Shown piece after piece: positions 27,410 through 40,541 of a DNA stretch of 64,000 nucleotides (position 1 is the first letter of the stretch; the number at the start of each line of letters is the position of its first letter). A model generated the notes under the pieces. The model did not search any database. It worked only from the letters and a program-made list of their open reading frames with translations, and was not told the origin of the DNA. This DNA comes from Apostichopus japonicus (lineage: Eukaryota > Echinodermata > Holothuroidea > Aspidochirotida > Stichopodidae). The position numbers and the translations under genes are program-made. The stretch spans positions 2,619,001-2,683,000 of the forward strand of contig NC_092582.1 in assembly GCF_037975245.1 (NCBI RefSeq). The letters are read 5' to 3'.

Positions 27410-28077
27410 CAAGGGCGGCGGAAGCACTTTCAATCTGGGGGGGGGGGGGGTTGGGCACCGACATCAAAGGGCACTTTGCAGAAATTCGATTGGACTGATG
27501 CAGCCTTATATTTAGTACCCTTTATAACTCTTATTGAATTATCTTATTTGCATATACACATCACTCCATCAACGCCCCCCCCCCCCCTTCAAGGAAAATA
27601 TGCATGTAGCACTGCAATATCCAATGTGCAAATTGGGAAACAAGGAACAAGTTTTCTTTTGAGACAAAATGAGGTGGAAAACATGCTAGTTGCTAATGTA
27701 GGAATCATCTGAATTAGAGTTTATTTCTTGTTAATATGTTAACAATTTTTTTTCCATTCGAAATAGGTTTGAGTTTGACCCACAGAAATTCATTAAAAGT
27801 CAGGGGCGTAGCCAGGATTTGCAAAGTTGTATGCACGACAATCTGAGCGGAGCGCCACCATCAGTTGGCGCGGAGCGTACAAGAAAATTTTTGGTTTTAC
27901 AAACCCCTAAGATGGCCGGAAACGGCCCTTCCCGAGTGTTCATTCTGGTTCCCTGGCCTCTAATTGCTAACTTGAGACACCTCAATTTTTATGTAGAAAA
28001 AGGGCACATTTTTAACCTGAGGGAAAGTGGGGGGGGCACGTGCCCCCTGTGCCCCCCCCCCGGTTCCGCCGCCATTG
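27410..28077. mobile_element. hAT-type MITE with perfect 8-bp target duplication
   Basis: GCTGTGAT flanks both ends exactly (27402-27409 and 28078-28085). The inverted ends are CAAGGGCGGCGGAA (left) and CAATGGCGGCGGAA (right, reverse complemented). Eight-base duplications and CA-starting termini fit hAT transposons. Both subterminal regions carry long G or C runs next to GGGCAC motifs. A second repeat-like start, CAGGGGCGTAGCCAGG, lies inside at about 27801, so the unit may be composite or nested. At 668 bp it has no transposase and is non-autonomous. Confidence 0.8.
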
Positions 28078-28085
28078 GCTGTGAT

Positions 28086-30274
28086 GTTTAATACCGCTCT
28101 TAAATTACGTATACGATAAGCATCACGTGATGTGACCAGTCACACAGATGTATTTGTTATCTGCCATTGTGCGTATATGGGCTATATTCTGATGGTTGAG
28201 GAACAGTTTGTGTGTGGGCAACACTTACCGAAACTTTGATGATAAAATATTAGTTGTATTATTCAAGGTTAAGGCTAAATGACCGAACTATTGGAGGCAC
28301 TACGAGATGTGTACACCTTACTCGTTCCTTTCTTCTTCAGTTGATGTTTCAAATGTCTGAAACATATTGCGAAGATCCTCCTTTTGCCTGGTTTACTAAT
28401 AAACCTAAACGTATGTAAGCAATGTGCATTGCTTCATGACGCAGGGTTTTTGTTTTGTTTTTTCGTGCGGTATAGGCTACATAGCCTAACATAATATAGA
28501 CCTACCGTTTTCTTGTGTTATACAGGTGATTAAGGTTCCACTATGAAGATGTCGTAAAACTGTCAAAGACGAGACAAATGAAAATTTAAATGTTTCTTCT
28601 GTAATGTAATTTACTCAGAGGCGTTCAAGGAAGACATGTAAACAAAGAGGCTGTGTTAGAGAGTGAATTGTGCTCACAATTTCTCTTCCGCAATGTAAAT
28701 AGATAAGTTAGAACATTAGTTATAATGTTACTTGGCTGTATCAGTTTCAAAATATAGTACACATTCATGTTTCATGTTTCGTGTTTCATTATTATTTAAT
28801 GGTCACTCGGTCAGTTCGTCAGCCACTCAGTCAGTTAGACTAGTCAGTCCGTCGGTTAGTCAAAGCTAAGAGTTGAATAGCACAGGCAGTAGAAAAAGTA
28901 AACAATCTTGTTGATAAAATGCTAACTAAAGACTCCAGTAAACTAGACTGATATTGTTTATCTTTTTTTTCAAATTGAATAAGCAGTACGCAATACTGAA
29001 AGAAAATACCATGACATCGAAACCATGTCATGTAAATAAACACGACGGTTGCTTACACGAGTTCTAAACGAACATGAAATTGGAAATAAGCCCAAAACGT
29101 TCAAAAGTGGTAAATCGAAGTAGACTGACACATTAGAATTTCCTCTTAAAATTTTCTTTTATAGTTATGTAGTAAACAGTTACAGGATTTATGATGTCAA
29201 TAAATTTTCATGTTTTCAAAAATTATATCAAATCGTACATTTGTTGCTGGTATTAGATTTTAATGATAATAGACATCATATTTCAGTTTTTAGTGCTTGC
29301 TAGCTGTAAGGTGAGTTGTACTTTCATAGGGGTATGATTATTTTGCTTTCTCTTGTCACAAAAAAAGTAGGTCTAAATTTCTTTCGCAGTAAATGCAGAT
29401 AGGAGATCAAAAAAAATAAAGAAAAATAAGGAGGGGACAAATGATAGGAACAGCTTGTTACATTCTTTGTACCGGTTTTTTTTTTTTTTTTTTTTTGCTA
29501 TTGAAATATTCATATTACCACAAATAGCGAAAACAATCTTTGGTTGTTGATGTTATTTGTTGAATGGATTGCTGAATTGCGGTTGCTTATCTTGACTAAA
29601 ACTTGTATAGTTACTTCACTCCTCTGTTACATGTCTCCGTTCAAGATATGTACTCCAATCTTCCAAGCCTAAAAATCTTCTTTTCATATTTACATTACAT
29701 CTATAAAATTTGACTCTCTCTCTCTCTCTGTAATAAACCTATATAATTCTAACATGATATAACACTGAGGCAATAGAGAAAGTGATTTATTGCATTGAAC
29801 TGCTACAATGATTTGCATTGTATTGGCTTGGGACATAAGTAACTGCCAACCAGTCGTATTCGTAAATTTGCTTATAATTGCTGGTTTCGATGGCTGTGTT
29901 AAACTGCTTTTTTTGATCGCATAATTACTGACCATACTGTTGTTCACTCGGTCAAAAATTAAACAGTTATAATGCTGTATACCACAGAAAACCCGAATAC
30001 TGGGAAACTATACCATATACAAAGAGCAAAGATATTTTGTTGTTGCTAGAAAGGGATTCTAACAACAGACCGTGGGGTTGTAAGTATTGTGTCTAACCAA
30101 AGTGAGCTATATGCAGCCCTTAGTTAGTGGAGGTCCCTAAATTACCATGTTTTGTTACGTAGGGGGGGGGGGTCGGTAAGAAAATACAGTATGTTGCTTG
30201 GACTTCCTAGTCAGCCGAAAACCCATCTGATTGTAAAAAGTGAAACCTGGGAGTGTGCTGATCCGTGGTTAAAT
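28086..30274. other. Non-coding stretch
   Basis: No gene recognised. It contains a loose GTCAGT/CAGTCAGTTAG simple repeat at 28800-28860, a T run near 29478-29497, a short CT tract near 29713 and a G run near 30163. Confidence 0.4.
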
Positions 30275-30346
30275 GGCTGACCAACTCTCTTGGTAGAACA
30301 AATGACCTGTTATTTCTGAGGTCGCTGGTTCGAATCCGTGCTACCC
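30275..30346 (+). pseudogene. tRNA-like sequence, probably a SINE head or tRNA pseudogene
   Basis: A perfect B box GGTTCGAATCC (30327-30337) follows an A-box-like CAACTCTCTTGGTAGAAC, with spacing typical of a 72-nt tRNA. The middle resembles an anticodon arm region (ACCTGTTATTTCTGAGGT), but the acceptor ends (GGCTGAC and TGCTACC) do not pair. It therefore looks like a decayed tRNA-derived element rather than a functional tRNA gene. No tail repeat is obvious. Confidence 0.5.
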
Positions 30347-31739
30347 AAAACAATCTGTGATACTTTAATGTTAAAGGACTCGTTGTTCACATCCCATAAA
30401 CCTGTATGGTCGCACGTCTTTATTAACTATCTACAAATATCTGATAGTAATGTAGGAGATGTATTGGTCCCTCTCGTATTAGCAGAATATACGTGTATAT
30501 ACTAGCTATTGTGTTGTGGTAGCCCTACTTTATAGTAAACTGTAGAACCCTGGGTCACAAAGGAAGTCCATTTCTTGTGCAGTAAGACGTCCGTGGGCTG
30601 TACGACAGTATGGCTCTTATATGTAATCAGAGCATTTGCAAAGATCAGTCAGCAGAAAATTCTGCTAAACTCAAAATATTATTGCCTACAATTTTTGTAT
30701 GCAGACATCTCTCCTCCATTGGTAGTTGGTTAACTTCACACCGCCTTCAGGTAAAATTTAAATGATATATTCAGTCAAAGATCAATTTCATAGAATGTAT
30801 TAGATTAAAAACAGTCATAACTCTCACTTTCATCAAGGTTCCTCTTTGTGTGTTAGTGTGTGTTGGGGGGGGGGGAAACATTTCAGCTAATATATTTTGT
30901 AACCGTTGTAATCTTCAAGTTACTATCAAATGTTAGCAAAATGTTTATATTTTGGGTTATTTCCTTTTTGTCAAAGCATCGCTATAACTGCAATGTTCTT
31001 GTAATGTTTTTGACTTGGCTTTATGTCTACAATGTCTTCCTTGTGAAATATTATCACCATCCTATCCCACTTCTCCCCTATCCCCTGCTCCTCCCCATCC
31101 CTCTCCCCTCCCCCTCCCGTTCCTTTCCAAGCACATAACAAATGTATGGTGCTGTTTTACCTACAGAGTGTGCGCGGGCATCACAAACAACATAACATCC
31201 ATGGTGCCGAATTTCATCTTTCGCCAAATTGATGACAGGGAAGCTTCTTCGAGCAGTATCGTTTAAAAAGTTCTTATAGGATGTTAAAGATCACGTGATC
31301 GGCATGTAAATCACAGTTTAACCATCGGTCATTGCCATATATCTATACGATGTAAGCACGTGATTAGAAGCACGTGATTATGATAATACATTACGTGGAA
31401 AGATGTCAACGGGTAATATAATAAATCGATAATGTTCATTAACTAAATTGTAGAGAGGCATTTCACGTGCGAGAAAAAAAAAGTGTTATCAATTGTGTTT
31501 GTTTTTCATAGGGACGCTATTTATCATTTTTAATGGTAGCTCTATGTAAACACAATTTATTATATCAAATTATATACTACCAGACTACAGGGCAGATTGA
31601 CATGCTCTTATGTAGACCTAGAACTCTTCCAGACCAATATAGTCTGAACCTTGATACGTTGACACTCTCTTAGTCGGGTTCTATCGTAGGCATCTATATA
31701 GGCTTCGGTACTTTCTCTAGAAGCATTGTAAACACAATT
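30347..31739. other. Non-coding stretch
   Basis: No confirmed gene. It holds a G run (30866-30874), a pyrimidine-rich CCT/CCC patch (31060-31130), an acceptor-like site with an open frame to a stop at 31266, and a CACGTG cluster (31291-31381). Confidence 0.35.
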
Positions 31740-32040
31740 CAGGGGCGCCCTCCCTAAGAAGGTTTAGATTGGTGGGGCAAGGACACCGGGGGATCCAGGG
31801 TGGTCGTTTGTGGGGGGGGGCAAATGATCCGTTACCGAGTAGTTAGGGGGTGGGGTGTAAGGTACGATTAAGAGTGGTCGCATTCCAAATGGTGCTACAT
31901 TGTCTGATTTTAGACTAAGTAGATTTTATGATAGAGAACTTTCCAGTTTTGTATACCTTAAGGGGAGATCGATGGTAGGGTAGCTTTAAATAACATCTTA
32001 AATTCATGCTCTACCTACCCCACCCATTCCGGCGCCCTTG
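31740..32040. mobile_element. Possible hAT-like MITE remnant
   Basis: The left CAGGGGCGCC and right GGCGCCCTTG are near-reverse complements, spaced 301 bp, with an internal G run (31812-31820). The flanking 8-mers do not match, so there is no target-duplication support. Confidence 0.3.
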
Positions 32041-32220
32041 AAGCTTTCCCCTAACAACAAATAAATAGTTGGGGGTAAGTGCTTTTTAGTGCCATGGTTA
32101 TGACTTGCAACAGGTTCGGACAATTTGCATCGGCGAGATTGTAACAACAATTGAATAATTAATAAGGTAACAGTTACACTACGACACAATTGACAAATTT
32201 TAACACCTCTTAGCAGTTCT

Positions 32221-33010
32221 AGATTCTTGTCATATCCTGCAGCCACTACTTCTCCTGCTTCCTGACGTATCCTGCAGCCATTACTTCTCCTACGTTCTGT
32301 CATATCCTACAGCCATTACATCTCCTGATTCCTGTCATATCCTGCAGCCCTTACACCTGCTTCCTGTCATATCCTGCAGCCATTACACCTCCTGATTCCT
32401 GTCATATCCTGCAGCCATTACACCTCCTGATTCCTGTCATATCCTGCAGCCATTACTTCTCCTACGTTCTGTCATATCCTGCAGCCATTACATCTCCTGC
32501 TTCCTGTCATATCCTGCAGCCATTAAATATCATGATTCCTATCATATCATGCTTCCTGTCATATTCTGCAGACATTACTTATCCTGCTTCCTGTCATATC
32601 CTGCAGACATTTCATCTCCTGCTTCCTGCCATATCCTGCAGACATTACACCTCCTGCTTCCTGTCATATCCTGCAGCCATTACATCTCCTGCTTCCTGTC
32701 ATATCCTGCAGCCATTAAATATCATGATTCCTATCATATCATGCTTCCTGTCATATTCTGCAGACATTACTTATCCTGCTTCCTGTCATATCCTGCAGAC
32801 ATTTCATCTCCTGCTTCCTGGTCATATCCTGCAGCCATTACACCTCCTGCTTCCTTTCATATCCTGCAGCCATTACTTCTCCTGCTTCCTGTCATATCCT
32901 GCAGCCATTACACCTGCTTCCTATCTTATCCTGCAGCCATTACACCTCATGCTTCCTGTCATCTCCTGCTTCCTGTCATCACCTGCTTCCTGTCATATCC
33001 TGCTTCATTT
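32221..33010. repeat. 35-bp minisatellite with PstI site per unit
   Basis: The core TCATATCCTGCAGCCATTAC recurs every 35 bp (for example CCTGCAG at 32236 and 32271). Units vary in TTCCTG, CTCCTG and CAGACATT positions. A 192-bp block containing the irregular TAAATATCATGATTCCTATC is duplicated (32521 and 32713). Two chance + strand ORFs of about 165 residues (repeating CHILQ...LLLPVISC) are artefacts of the 35-bp repeat rather than genes. Confidence 0.93.
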
Positions 33011-33126
33011 TATCCCACTGTTTATTGTTCCGTCTAATTAGAATCTTTTCATCGTTCAATGTTCACTTTTTCGTGCATTCTTCTATTTTGTTTTTGTCCC
33101 GTCCGTTTCCGTTTCTGTTTGCCTCT

Positions 33127-33172
33127 GACTGAAAGTCCTGATAGGATCGAAACGTCATTTCCTCTGCCTTGT
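33127..33172 (+). repeat. Second hammerhead-like motif, after the 35-bp array
   Basis: CTGACTGAAAGTCCTGATAG, then GATCGAAACGTCA, parallels the right arm at 10292-10325 (TCCTG(A/C)TAGGATCGAAAC). The hairpin TCCT-GAT-AGGA is kept, but the CTGANGA box is degraded. Proximity to a minisatellite suggests it is the end of one mobile element (inference). Confidence 0.45.
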
Positions 33173-33184
33173 AAAGTTATACGT

Positions 33185-34247
33185 TATAAATTGTGTTTCG
33201 TTGCAAAGACAATTTAGAACAACAAGAAACATGTGAATGATTAATGGTGAAGGACTTAATTATAATATTTCAACCGCTGCAATACACTGCTATGAGTCCA
33301 GTTGTATTTCTAGGCCACTTTTTACCCTCTTTTGAGAAGGGGCACTTTAAAACACATGAGGCTCGCCAATTAAAATGGCTGATCTGTTTAGTCTAAACAT
33401 AGATACCATTTGTTCAGTTCCTCAGATGTCACACTACAAAGTCAATCAGAAAACATAAGATGCTTACCTGACACGTTTACAATGCATGTATACAGTTAGA
33501 ATGCAATTACAAAATTGGTCAAGGAAAATTGTGTTGTAAGTCACCAAAAGGTTTCTTTGCTGTTTATTTGTAGTTAAAAGAACATATTTTAATTGATTAT
33601 CAGAATTTATTAAGCAATATATTGATATTAAGATTAAGCCAGCATCAAAAACCCGACGTCATCATCACACAAGCCTTACAGATGCAATCAAGTGACTGAG
33701 CATTTTCTTAAAATAAATTTCCCGATTACTAGAACAGTTATAGAAACGTTACGAGTACTTTATTGTTTTTCTTGTTGTTTTAATCACATATCAAGACTAA
33801 AGAATTCTGTCCAAACTCATCCTTTAATAAACCATCGATTTTTATACCTTTGTCTTAAACAAAGACTGCCGATAATGTTATTTTCGACGGTAGAGATATC
33901 CGAATTTAGCCAAACAATTGTTCATTACACTATCGATTCATTAAGAAAGACTTCTAACTTCCAATTAAGTAACGCGGCATCCGTTTACTAGCCATCTTGA
34001 CCCTGCTTGGTAAATATACTCTGATAACAAACGTCTTCTTCAAACAGTCGCTAAATGTTTACTTAAGTGAATTAACTATACATCGTTGATGCAAATTTAA
34101 GACCAGCTGAAATGTACATTTCAACATAAGATTAAGATCGAGAAAATAATTGTATTTCTTACAACAACAGATGGTTTATTAATTTCCATAACATTCATAT
34201 GTAAAATGAGCTCAGTGAATACGCTAGGCTGGTTGTGCATCGATAAG
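33185..34247. other. Non-coding stretch
   Basis: Nothing beyond chance ORFs is seen. Confidence 0.4.
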
Positions 34248-34630
34248 ACGTCATGGTAGGGGACTGCCATTTCTCAATGTGTTGGGCTGTACGGTGGGAC
34301 CAGGACCTTTGCGTACTTGTTCCATAAATTATGGGAACGAGATTATAATGACCCAGTATCAAAGTCCATTTAAACAATAAATATGTCAATTGCGTTTTAG
34401 TCCTATTGCAGACTCGTACTAATGCAGACGAATAGATATATCTATATCTTATAACACTCTTATGATGATTAATGCACCATCTCACATCCCTCTCCCTCTC
34501 CCTCCCCATGTAATGTAGTTGTAAATGTAATTCGAAATGGAGATGCTAATGAATAATTACTTTCAAAAATGTTAAGGAACGTCATGGTAGGGGAGCTGTA
34601 CAGGGGGACCAGGACCTTTTCTTACTTTCT
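34248..34630. repeat. Two diverged copies of a short repeat
   Basis: GTCATGGTAGGGGA...GCTGTAC...GGGACCAGGACCTTT occurs at about 34250-34315 and 34581-34622. The second copy lacks a 23-base middle segment. Confidence 0.7.
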
Positions 34631-35444
34631 ACTTTCCTTTGATGTTTTATTTTGTTTGTTTTTGCGATGCTTTTTGTCGTGTCGTGACATTTTCGTAATG
34701 GTAGAACACATATTTCTGTAATGACTATTTTGTGACAATCTTCAATATTTGTGTAGCGACATTTAAAAGAATCCAGCATAAGCCTCGTGCCACCAGTATA
34801 TTTTTATTCATTTCATTAAGAAGAAGCTGGATATGAATTACATATATGAATTACATATACTAATCAAAGTTTAAACAACATATTGATCACAGTTTAAACT
34901 ATACAGAAGTGTACAGTTAACTTTTTACGTTACGAATAATATGTACAATCATTGTACCACTAAGACTCTAGAAAACGTTGATGTGCCTGGAACCAATGGA
35001 TCATGCATTTAAACAAATGCCAACTTTATTTTTAACTTTTACTGTGATATTTCTGGATACTACATCCCTTAACAACCGCAAGCAATCTCTTAAAATAACT
35101 CCATCCTCACAGGACGTGTTTGAGACGAGATTATGGTTGTTACGCCGGTAACTATGAATGCGTTTTTAAATTATTTTCTTTTGTGTGTGTGGAGGGGGGG
35201 CAGGGGTTATACTGCATGGTGTTCAATATCTAACAGCGAAATTAAATTACCATGCTGATTCAACAAATGAAAACAAATAGATGGATTCTTAGAAGTCCTT
35301 GAGATGGTAGAGCTTGTCATGGTGGTCGCTATCACTAGCCTGTAACATTATGGTTACCTATGTAGCATGGTACACCATGCAGCGTGCGCTCATTTGCATA
35401 CATATACGTTATTCACATTTGGCGCCATTCAGTTGGGACAATTC
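34631..35444. other. Non-coding stretch
   Basis: Nothing recognisable; a short G run near 35195. Confidence 0.4.
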
Positions 35445-35605
35445 CCCTATAATGCTTATACCACTCTGTACTGTCCTCCTTTATCATGCTACGAAGCACT
35501 CGTACTGACAGTATAAATAGTTCTTAACCTTTATCCGATATGAACATGATATATACTGCTCACACTACCTGCAGTATTAGTGCTTTGAAGCGGGATACTC
35601 AACAG
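35445..35605. mobile_element. Hairpin MITE-like repeat, copy A
   Basis: The left arm AAGCACTCGTACTGACAGTA (from 35494) is an imperfect reverse complement of the right arm (about 35554-35586, ...CTGCAGTATTAGTGCTTTGA). Homology with 62010-62160 extends through both arms and the left flank (CACTCTGTACTG versus CATTCTATACTG). Ends and target duplication are not resolved. Confidence 0.65.
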
Positions 35606-38600
35606 CATATATAGCCAATTGTTTTTACTATATATGTGTTGGAGTAAATCAAACTATAAATATTCATAAATTGTTTAAAGCAGCCTATTCTGTTGATTCT
35701 TGTTGACTTTTCTTTCTTTTTTAGTCAATTCTTAACGATACCTAAAAGTCCATAAAAATGAAAAAAAAAATCGAAAAATGAAAATAAAATTTGTTCAATG
35801 TTTCAATTTTCCTTCAACATGTGGTTGAATATTTTTAATATGAAGAAGTGTGAAATGTTGTGGATTGATCAGATTCGATAATTACTTACTTGTTTAAACT
35901 TGAAGGAAATTAAACTGGTCGTCTTATTTGGATGAATTGCACAATATTTCTAGTAATACTCAATAATAGTTTTAGAAATGGTAAAAAATTTGCTTTGGAA
36001 TGCCATTGCTTTCTTACATAAATAAGTGCTGAAATATTAATAAACCATACAATACTACTATTTGATTTCTTTTTAGAAACATTTATTCACGTTGTTTCCG
36101 GGTGTGTTCCTAATAAGTAAGCCTATTCCTTCATCGATATTGAGCCGAAATTTTAAATGTAATAAAAGTGAAACCAAAATTATTATAAAATTTATTATTT
36201 TGAATTTTCGTACCATTGAGGGGTATTAATTTGGATTACCTAAATATGAAACCTTGGAAAGAAGGTGTTCAGAAAGCGGTAGACGAAACATTCTCGTTGA
36301 CGTTGGGACACAAGTAATCATTCGTTTCTTGTCTAGCGTTTATTTTTTCTTGAGAGGGGAGCGGGGTGGTGCACTTCGCATGACCCTTAACCTAACAATA
36401 AGCATTGAAACGTATCATTGACCAGCCAATAGCCTACCTATTAAGTACTTTTAGAGTTATGCCCCAGCGAAGCCGCTCGTGCAAATAGACCCGAGTAGAC
36501 ATTCTATCCCTTATAGCTGCAAACATTCCTAGCACTCCTATTCTCGAGGAGTTGTTCCGGCCTAGTTCTCACAATGCTATAGGTTACAGATTCATGTTTC
36601 ACTGCGGAGTAAACGCAATGTATTACCAGGGGGTTGGTATATATAGATAGCATAATATGTGTTAATGGTATTGATATAACATGATATATAAAGGTCAAAT
36701 CGAACGCGAGAAAGCAGAACTTTGCCATAATTAATCGGTAAGGAATTAGTTGTGCTCTCTAGTTTTGCATATGAATGCGTTGAGTTACGTTACCGTGGTA
36801 ACGATATATCGCATCAAGACCAAAATCCACGATAATTACAATTTGATACTAGTATGTTCTTTGCCTAAGCTTAAAAGTGAAAGTTTTCATACGTTTCGAG
36901 ATGAATGTTAATAAGCTTTTTTTTATTTCAGAAGTATCTAAGTTCATGCATTTTCTGATCCCCCAGTTATAATCTCTATGATTTAAGTTAAGAATGATGA
37001 TAAGGTTGCTATTCCGCTTGGTTACTCAGTCAACCCTTCCCCTTCCCCTTACCACCTCCTCCCCCCCCCCCCCCAGCCTCCTTGCGCGTTACCCAGTTTT
37101 ACCGCGTCCCCTATTGACATTAATATCAGGTACGCAATCATTAATGTCGTTACGTAGTATCCCGTTCTTGTCTTGGACACATATACCTGCTTTTGTGAAT
37201 CAAACGCCGGCGACATTATATGTGAACAACGCATTACAGTTAACATTTTCATAAAGCCCGTATATTGTCTGAGCGATGAGTCGAAATGGTTTACTATTTT
37301 CAAATAAAGCTTCCACTAAAAATAATCGCTTTGATAAAATACATTAGACTCAAAATATGACCTTTCAGCTATGTAAGTATAACTCGGAACCTTTTCAAAC
37401 CAGGTTAACTACCCTAGTGAGACATTGGCTTATTAGAAAGCAGTAATACCGACCACATCCAGACATTCAACTTCCCTGATTCTTAAGAATTCATATCTTC
37501 ATATCTTCAAAATTTATCACCGTCTGTATCTATGCATGTCGATAAGTATACTAATTGTCACATGTATTGGCTATACTAAATACAAAAACCCTCCTCGGTG
37601 AAGAAGAACCTCATTGTTTCATAATTAAAACCAGGTGCGCATAAAATAAGTTTAGATCGGTGCCTCATTAAATGATAGTCTCTGTAAATAAATTTTCCTC
37701 GAATTGCTTTCATGCGGCATTAATTAGCACTAAATTATTGTTTTATGGTAATTGTCTTCAAGTCATCTCCCACGCAGGCTGGGTAATTTCCTGGAAGAAG
37801 ATGGCACTTTAAACTGAGCCGACATGATGTACAAGATAGCCCCGCATTGTTTATGAGTTAAACTTCATCAACAAAACCTATGAAGTGACATTTATGTTTA
37901 AAGGATGACCTTAGACGAAATATTGGTCTCGATATCCCAGAAAGAACGAATGCTAGAAATGTTTCTACAGCCAATTTATTATGGTTTTTTATATAAAAAG
38001 TCAGGTCTATAATTTATCTCTTTAATGCTCCATTAAAGATAAAATGATAATGGCGCCGGTTCCCTGGTCTAGGCCTAAAGGCTTTGCAAATCCCCTGTTT
38101 TTAAACATACTAATAACTCAACTATAAAACATATCCTTTTAACTTCATATATACAAAACAAAGAGCACCTTTGAATGACATTCAACACAAATTGCTCCAT
38201 GACCAACTTTTAAAACATTATAGACATGTAGTTTCAGGCCATATAATATTGTGATTCCTTAATTATGTTTTTTTTTTTGGCGTCTGACATATAACGGTCT
38301 GTGTGTTAGACTAAGTAGTCCAGTCACTTTTATAGATGAACAACATATGGTTCAAGGATAATTTGTTTACAACAACAAAAATACAAAACTTATTGAACCT
38401 AGACTGATGGAATAAATTTTTATTGATCTACAACATTTCACAACTGATTTTGTAATTCACTTTCTTCTAATGTGAAATTGGCAAAGCGATAACTTATTTT
38501 GCGAGACGACAAATATGTCAGTAATTCTACCAAATTACCAAAATAACCTATAATTCTGAAGAACTATGATGTGAGAATTCTCTTTCTCTGCCTCTGACTT

Positions 38601-40533
38601 GATAAGATGTTTCAAATGTAGGAGCTCCTTTAACAACCAATATATTATGTTAATGTCAAAGGTCACGTGTGGTAAATGTTGAGCAGAGATAAAGATATGA
38701 ACCAGACATTAATATATATGACTAACATCACTTGAAAACTATAAAGCATGTGATTAATATGCTTTATACATGATATAATAATAATGTATTGATTTAGTGC
38801 ATCGTTTCATCATCAACAAGAGCACATTCCGGTAATTCGTCGCACTTGAAAACTTTTTTTTTCTTAAATGAAGGTAAAATGACCAAACTATTACACTTGG
38901 CTCTGTATGGCATTTCGTCGCCCAAACAACGTTTTATGTTTGTTTACATCGAATGAGAAAATTTAATTTGGAAAGTTTCTCAATTTATTACTGTTAATTT
39001 TTTTTTTTGGGGGGGGGGGGTAAAATTCAAGCTTTAAGTCTACCAGACAGTCATATCAACTAGACTAGTTATGGGAATTTAGTGTTAAAAAACATTTAAA
39101 TCTTTCGATACAACAAAACAAAAATGGAAAAAAAATTGTCGATATTGTGGGGAAAAATAGAGAAATATGGAATATTCATTACATCAAAAGTTCCAAAATA
39201 TTACCTGATTTTACAACTAAGCACGCTTAATGATGAAACAGTTGTCTCAACGGGTAGCGTGTTACAACCTCACCTTTGACCTTCAATGGGTCACAATATT
39301 TGGGGACTGAAGGGTCACCAAAATCATGAAGGTGAAAGTTGTAATCCGGAAGCAAAATTGTTTCAATACTTGGGTTGTAAACAACTTTTCAACTTTCGTT
39401 TTAATTTCTAGTGACAAATTTTAACTTCCTTATTGAAAGATGAACCTCTGATTTCAAAGATGAAAAGCCTGCTAATTACATCAGTGTCTATATGTCCGTG
39501 GCATTGATATGAACTGTATAATGCTTACCACAAGTTAACATTTAACCTACTTACATCTTTGCGGCGTTAATTCTATGTTACACTGAACTTATCAATCATC
39601 AGCGGTCAAATATAATAGGGGAAAACTTTACGTTAACATTCTTCCTTCTGGTGAAGTATTATGTTACTACACATTAGACGTAACATTATATTGCAGGGAT
39701 TACCTCATACAAATAACATTTTCTGAACGATGACGTCACTACATGGCAGATTGAATCAATGACGTAGATCTGTTTGTTTTGCTCCATGGCGACGTAAAGC
39801 CACAAAAACATGTTTTGCATATATTTGCGGAATCAAACAAAGGAACCTTTAAAGATTGGGAGTTCCCTCACATGTGCACTACACCGGAACCCTTCCTTTA
39901 GTTATGGTCGTCTTTATCAACAAATCATAACATTGACTAAATGAATAATAAGATCTAATTACAAGACAGTCAAATTGAAACCTAGGGGTCCTTAGAGACA
40001 TAAATGCTATTAATAGTGTCATGAAATTGATACTAATTAAACATGTGAGGTATGTAGGGTTCAATACATATCAATCGAATGGTTTGGTATGTACAAATCA
40101 TATGCAAACTTTTTTTGGCTTACGATTATTTGTGGTTTCCATCTGTTTTGCTTAGCATTTGGGGTACTGAGTTATATGTTTAACTTCATAGGAGTCAAGT
40201 TGCTTATCAATGTGGCGGGTGGTGGTAGGGTAGGGGTGGGATAGGGGTGGTGTCTAACTGATTGCCATCCTTAGGGATGCGTCTAAGCACAGGTGAGTCA
40301 AATGTGGCCCCTTTGGCCCGCCAGCAGGATTTCAAAGCCCTGTTATTAAGTATTGAAAAAAGGAAGTATACCATTTATGTGAACGCTTGTAGTTGTATGT
40401 GTGGTGATGCAGGTTACTAATAAAATAAAATAAACAAATTAGGCGACCAAAGCAGGAAAGAAAAGTTCTTTAGCGGTGTTCAACAAAGGCTCTAAGCTAC
40501 AAAAAGTGGGGGATATGTTAGTCCCCACCTCTA
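35606..40533. other. Non-coding stretch
   Basis: Five kilobases of AT-rich DNA without recognisable exons. Visible items: a GTTACCGTGGTAAC palindrome near 36790, a C run (37062-37074), a G run (39010-39020), a TGACGTCA site (39731-39738) and a G-rich patch of GGGTGG/GGTAGGG motifs (40214-40253) that could form a G-quadruplex. Confidence 0.4.
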
Positions 40534-40541
40534 CCTCACAC

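Noticed and set aside
30275-30346. Functional tRNA gene
   Set aside because: The B box is good, but the acceptor ends do not pair and there is no clear complete cloverleaf; a SINE head or pseudogene fits better.
32532-33041. Overlapping 169- and 162-codon + ORFs in the 35-bp minisatellite
   Set aside because: Two frames are open at once over a tandem repeat; low-complexity CHILQ/LLLPVISC periodicity only.
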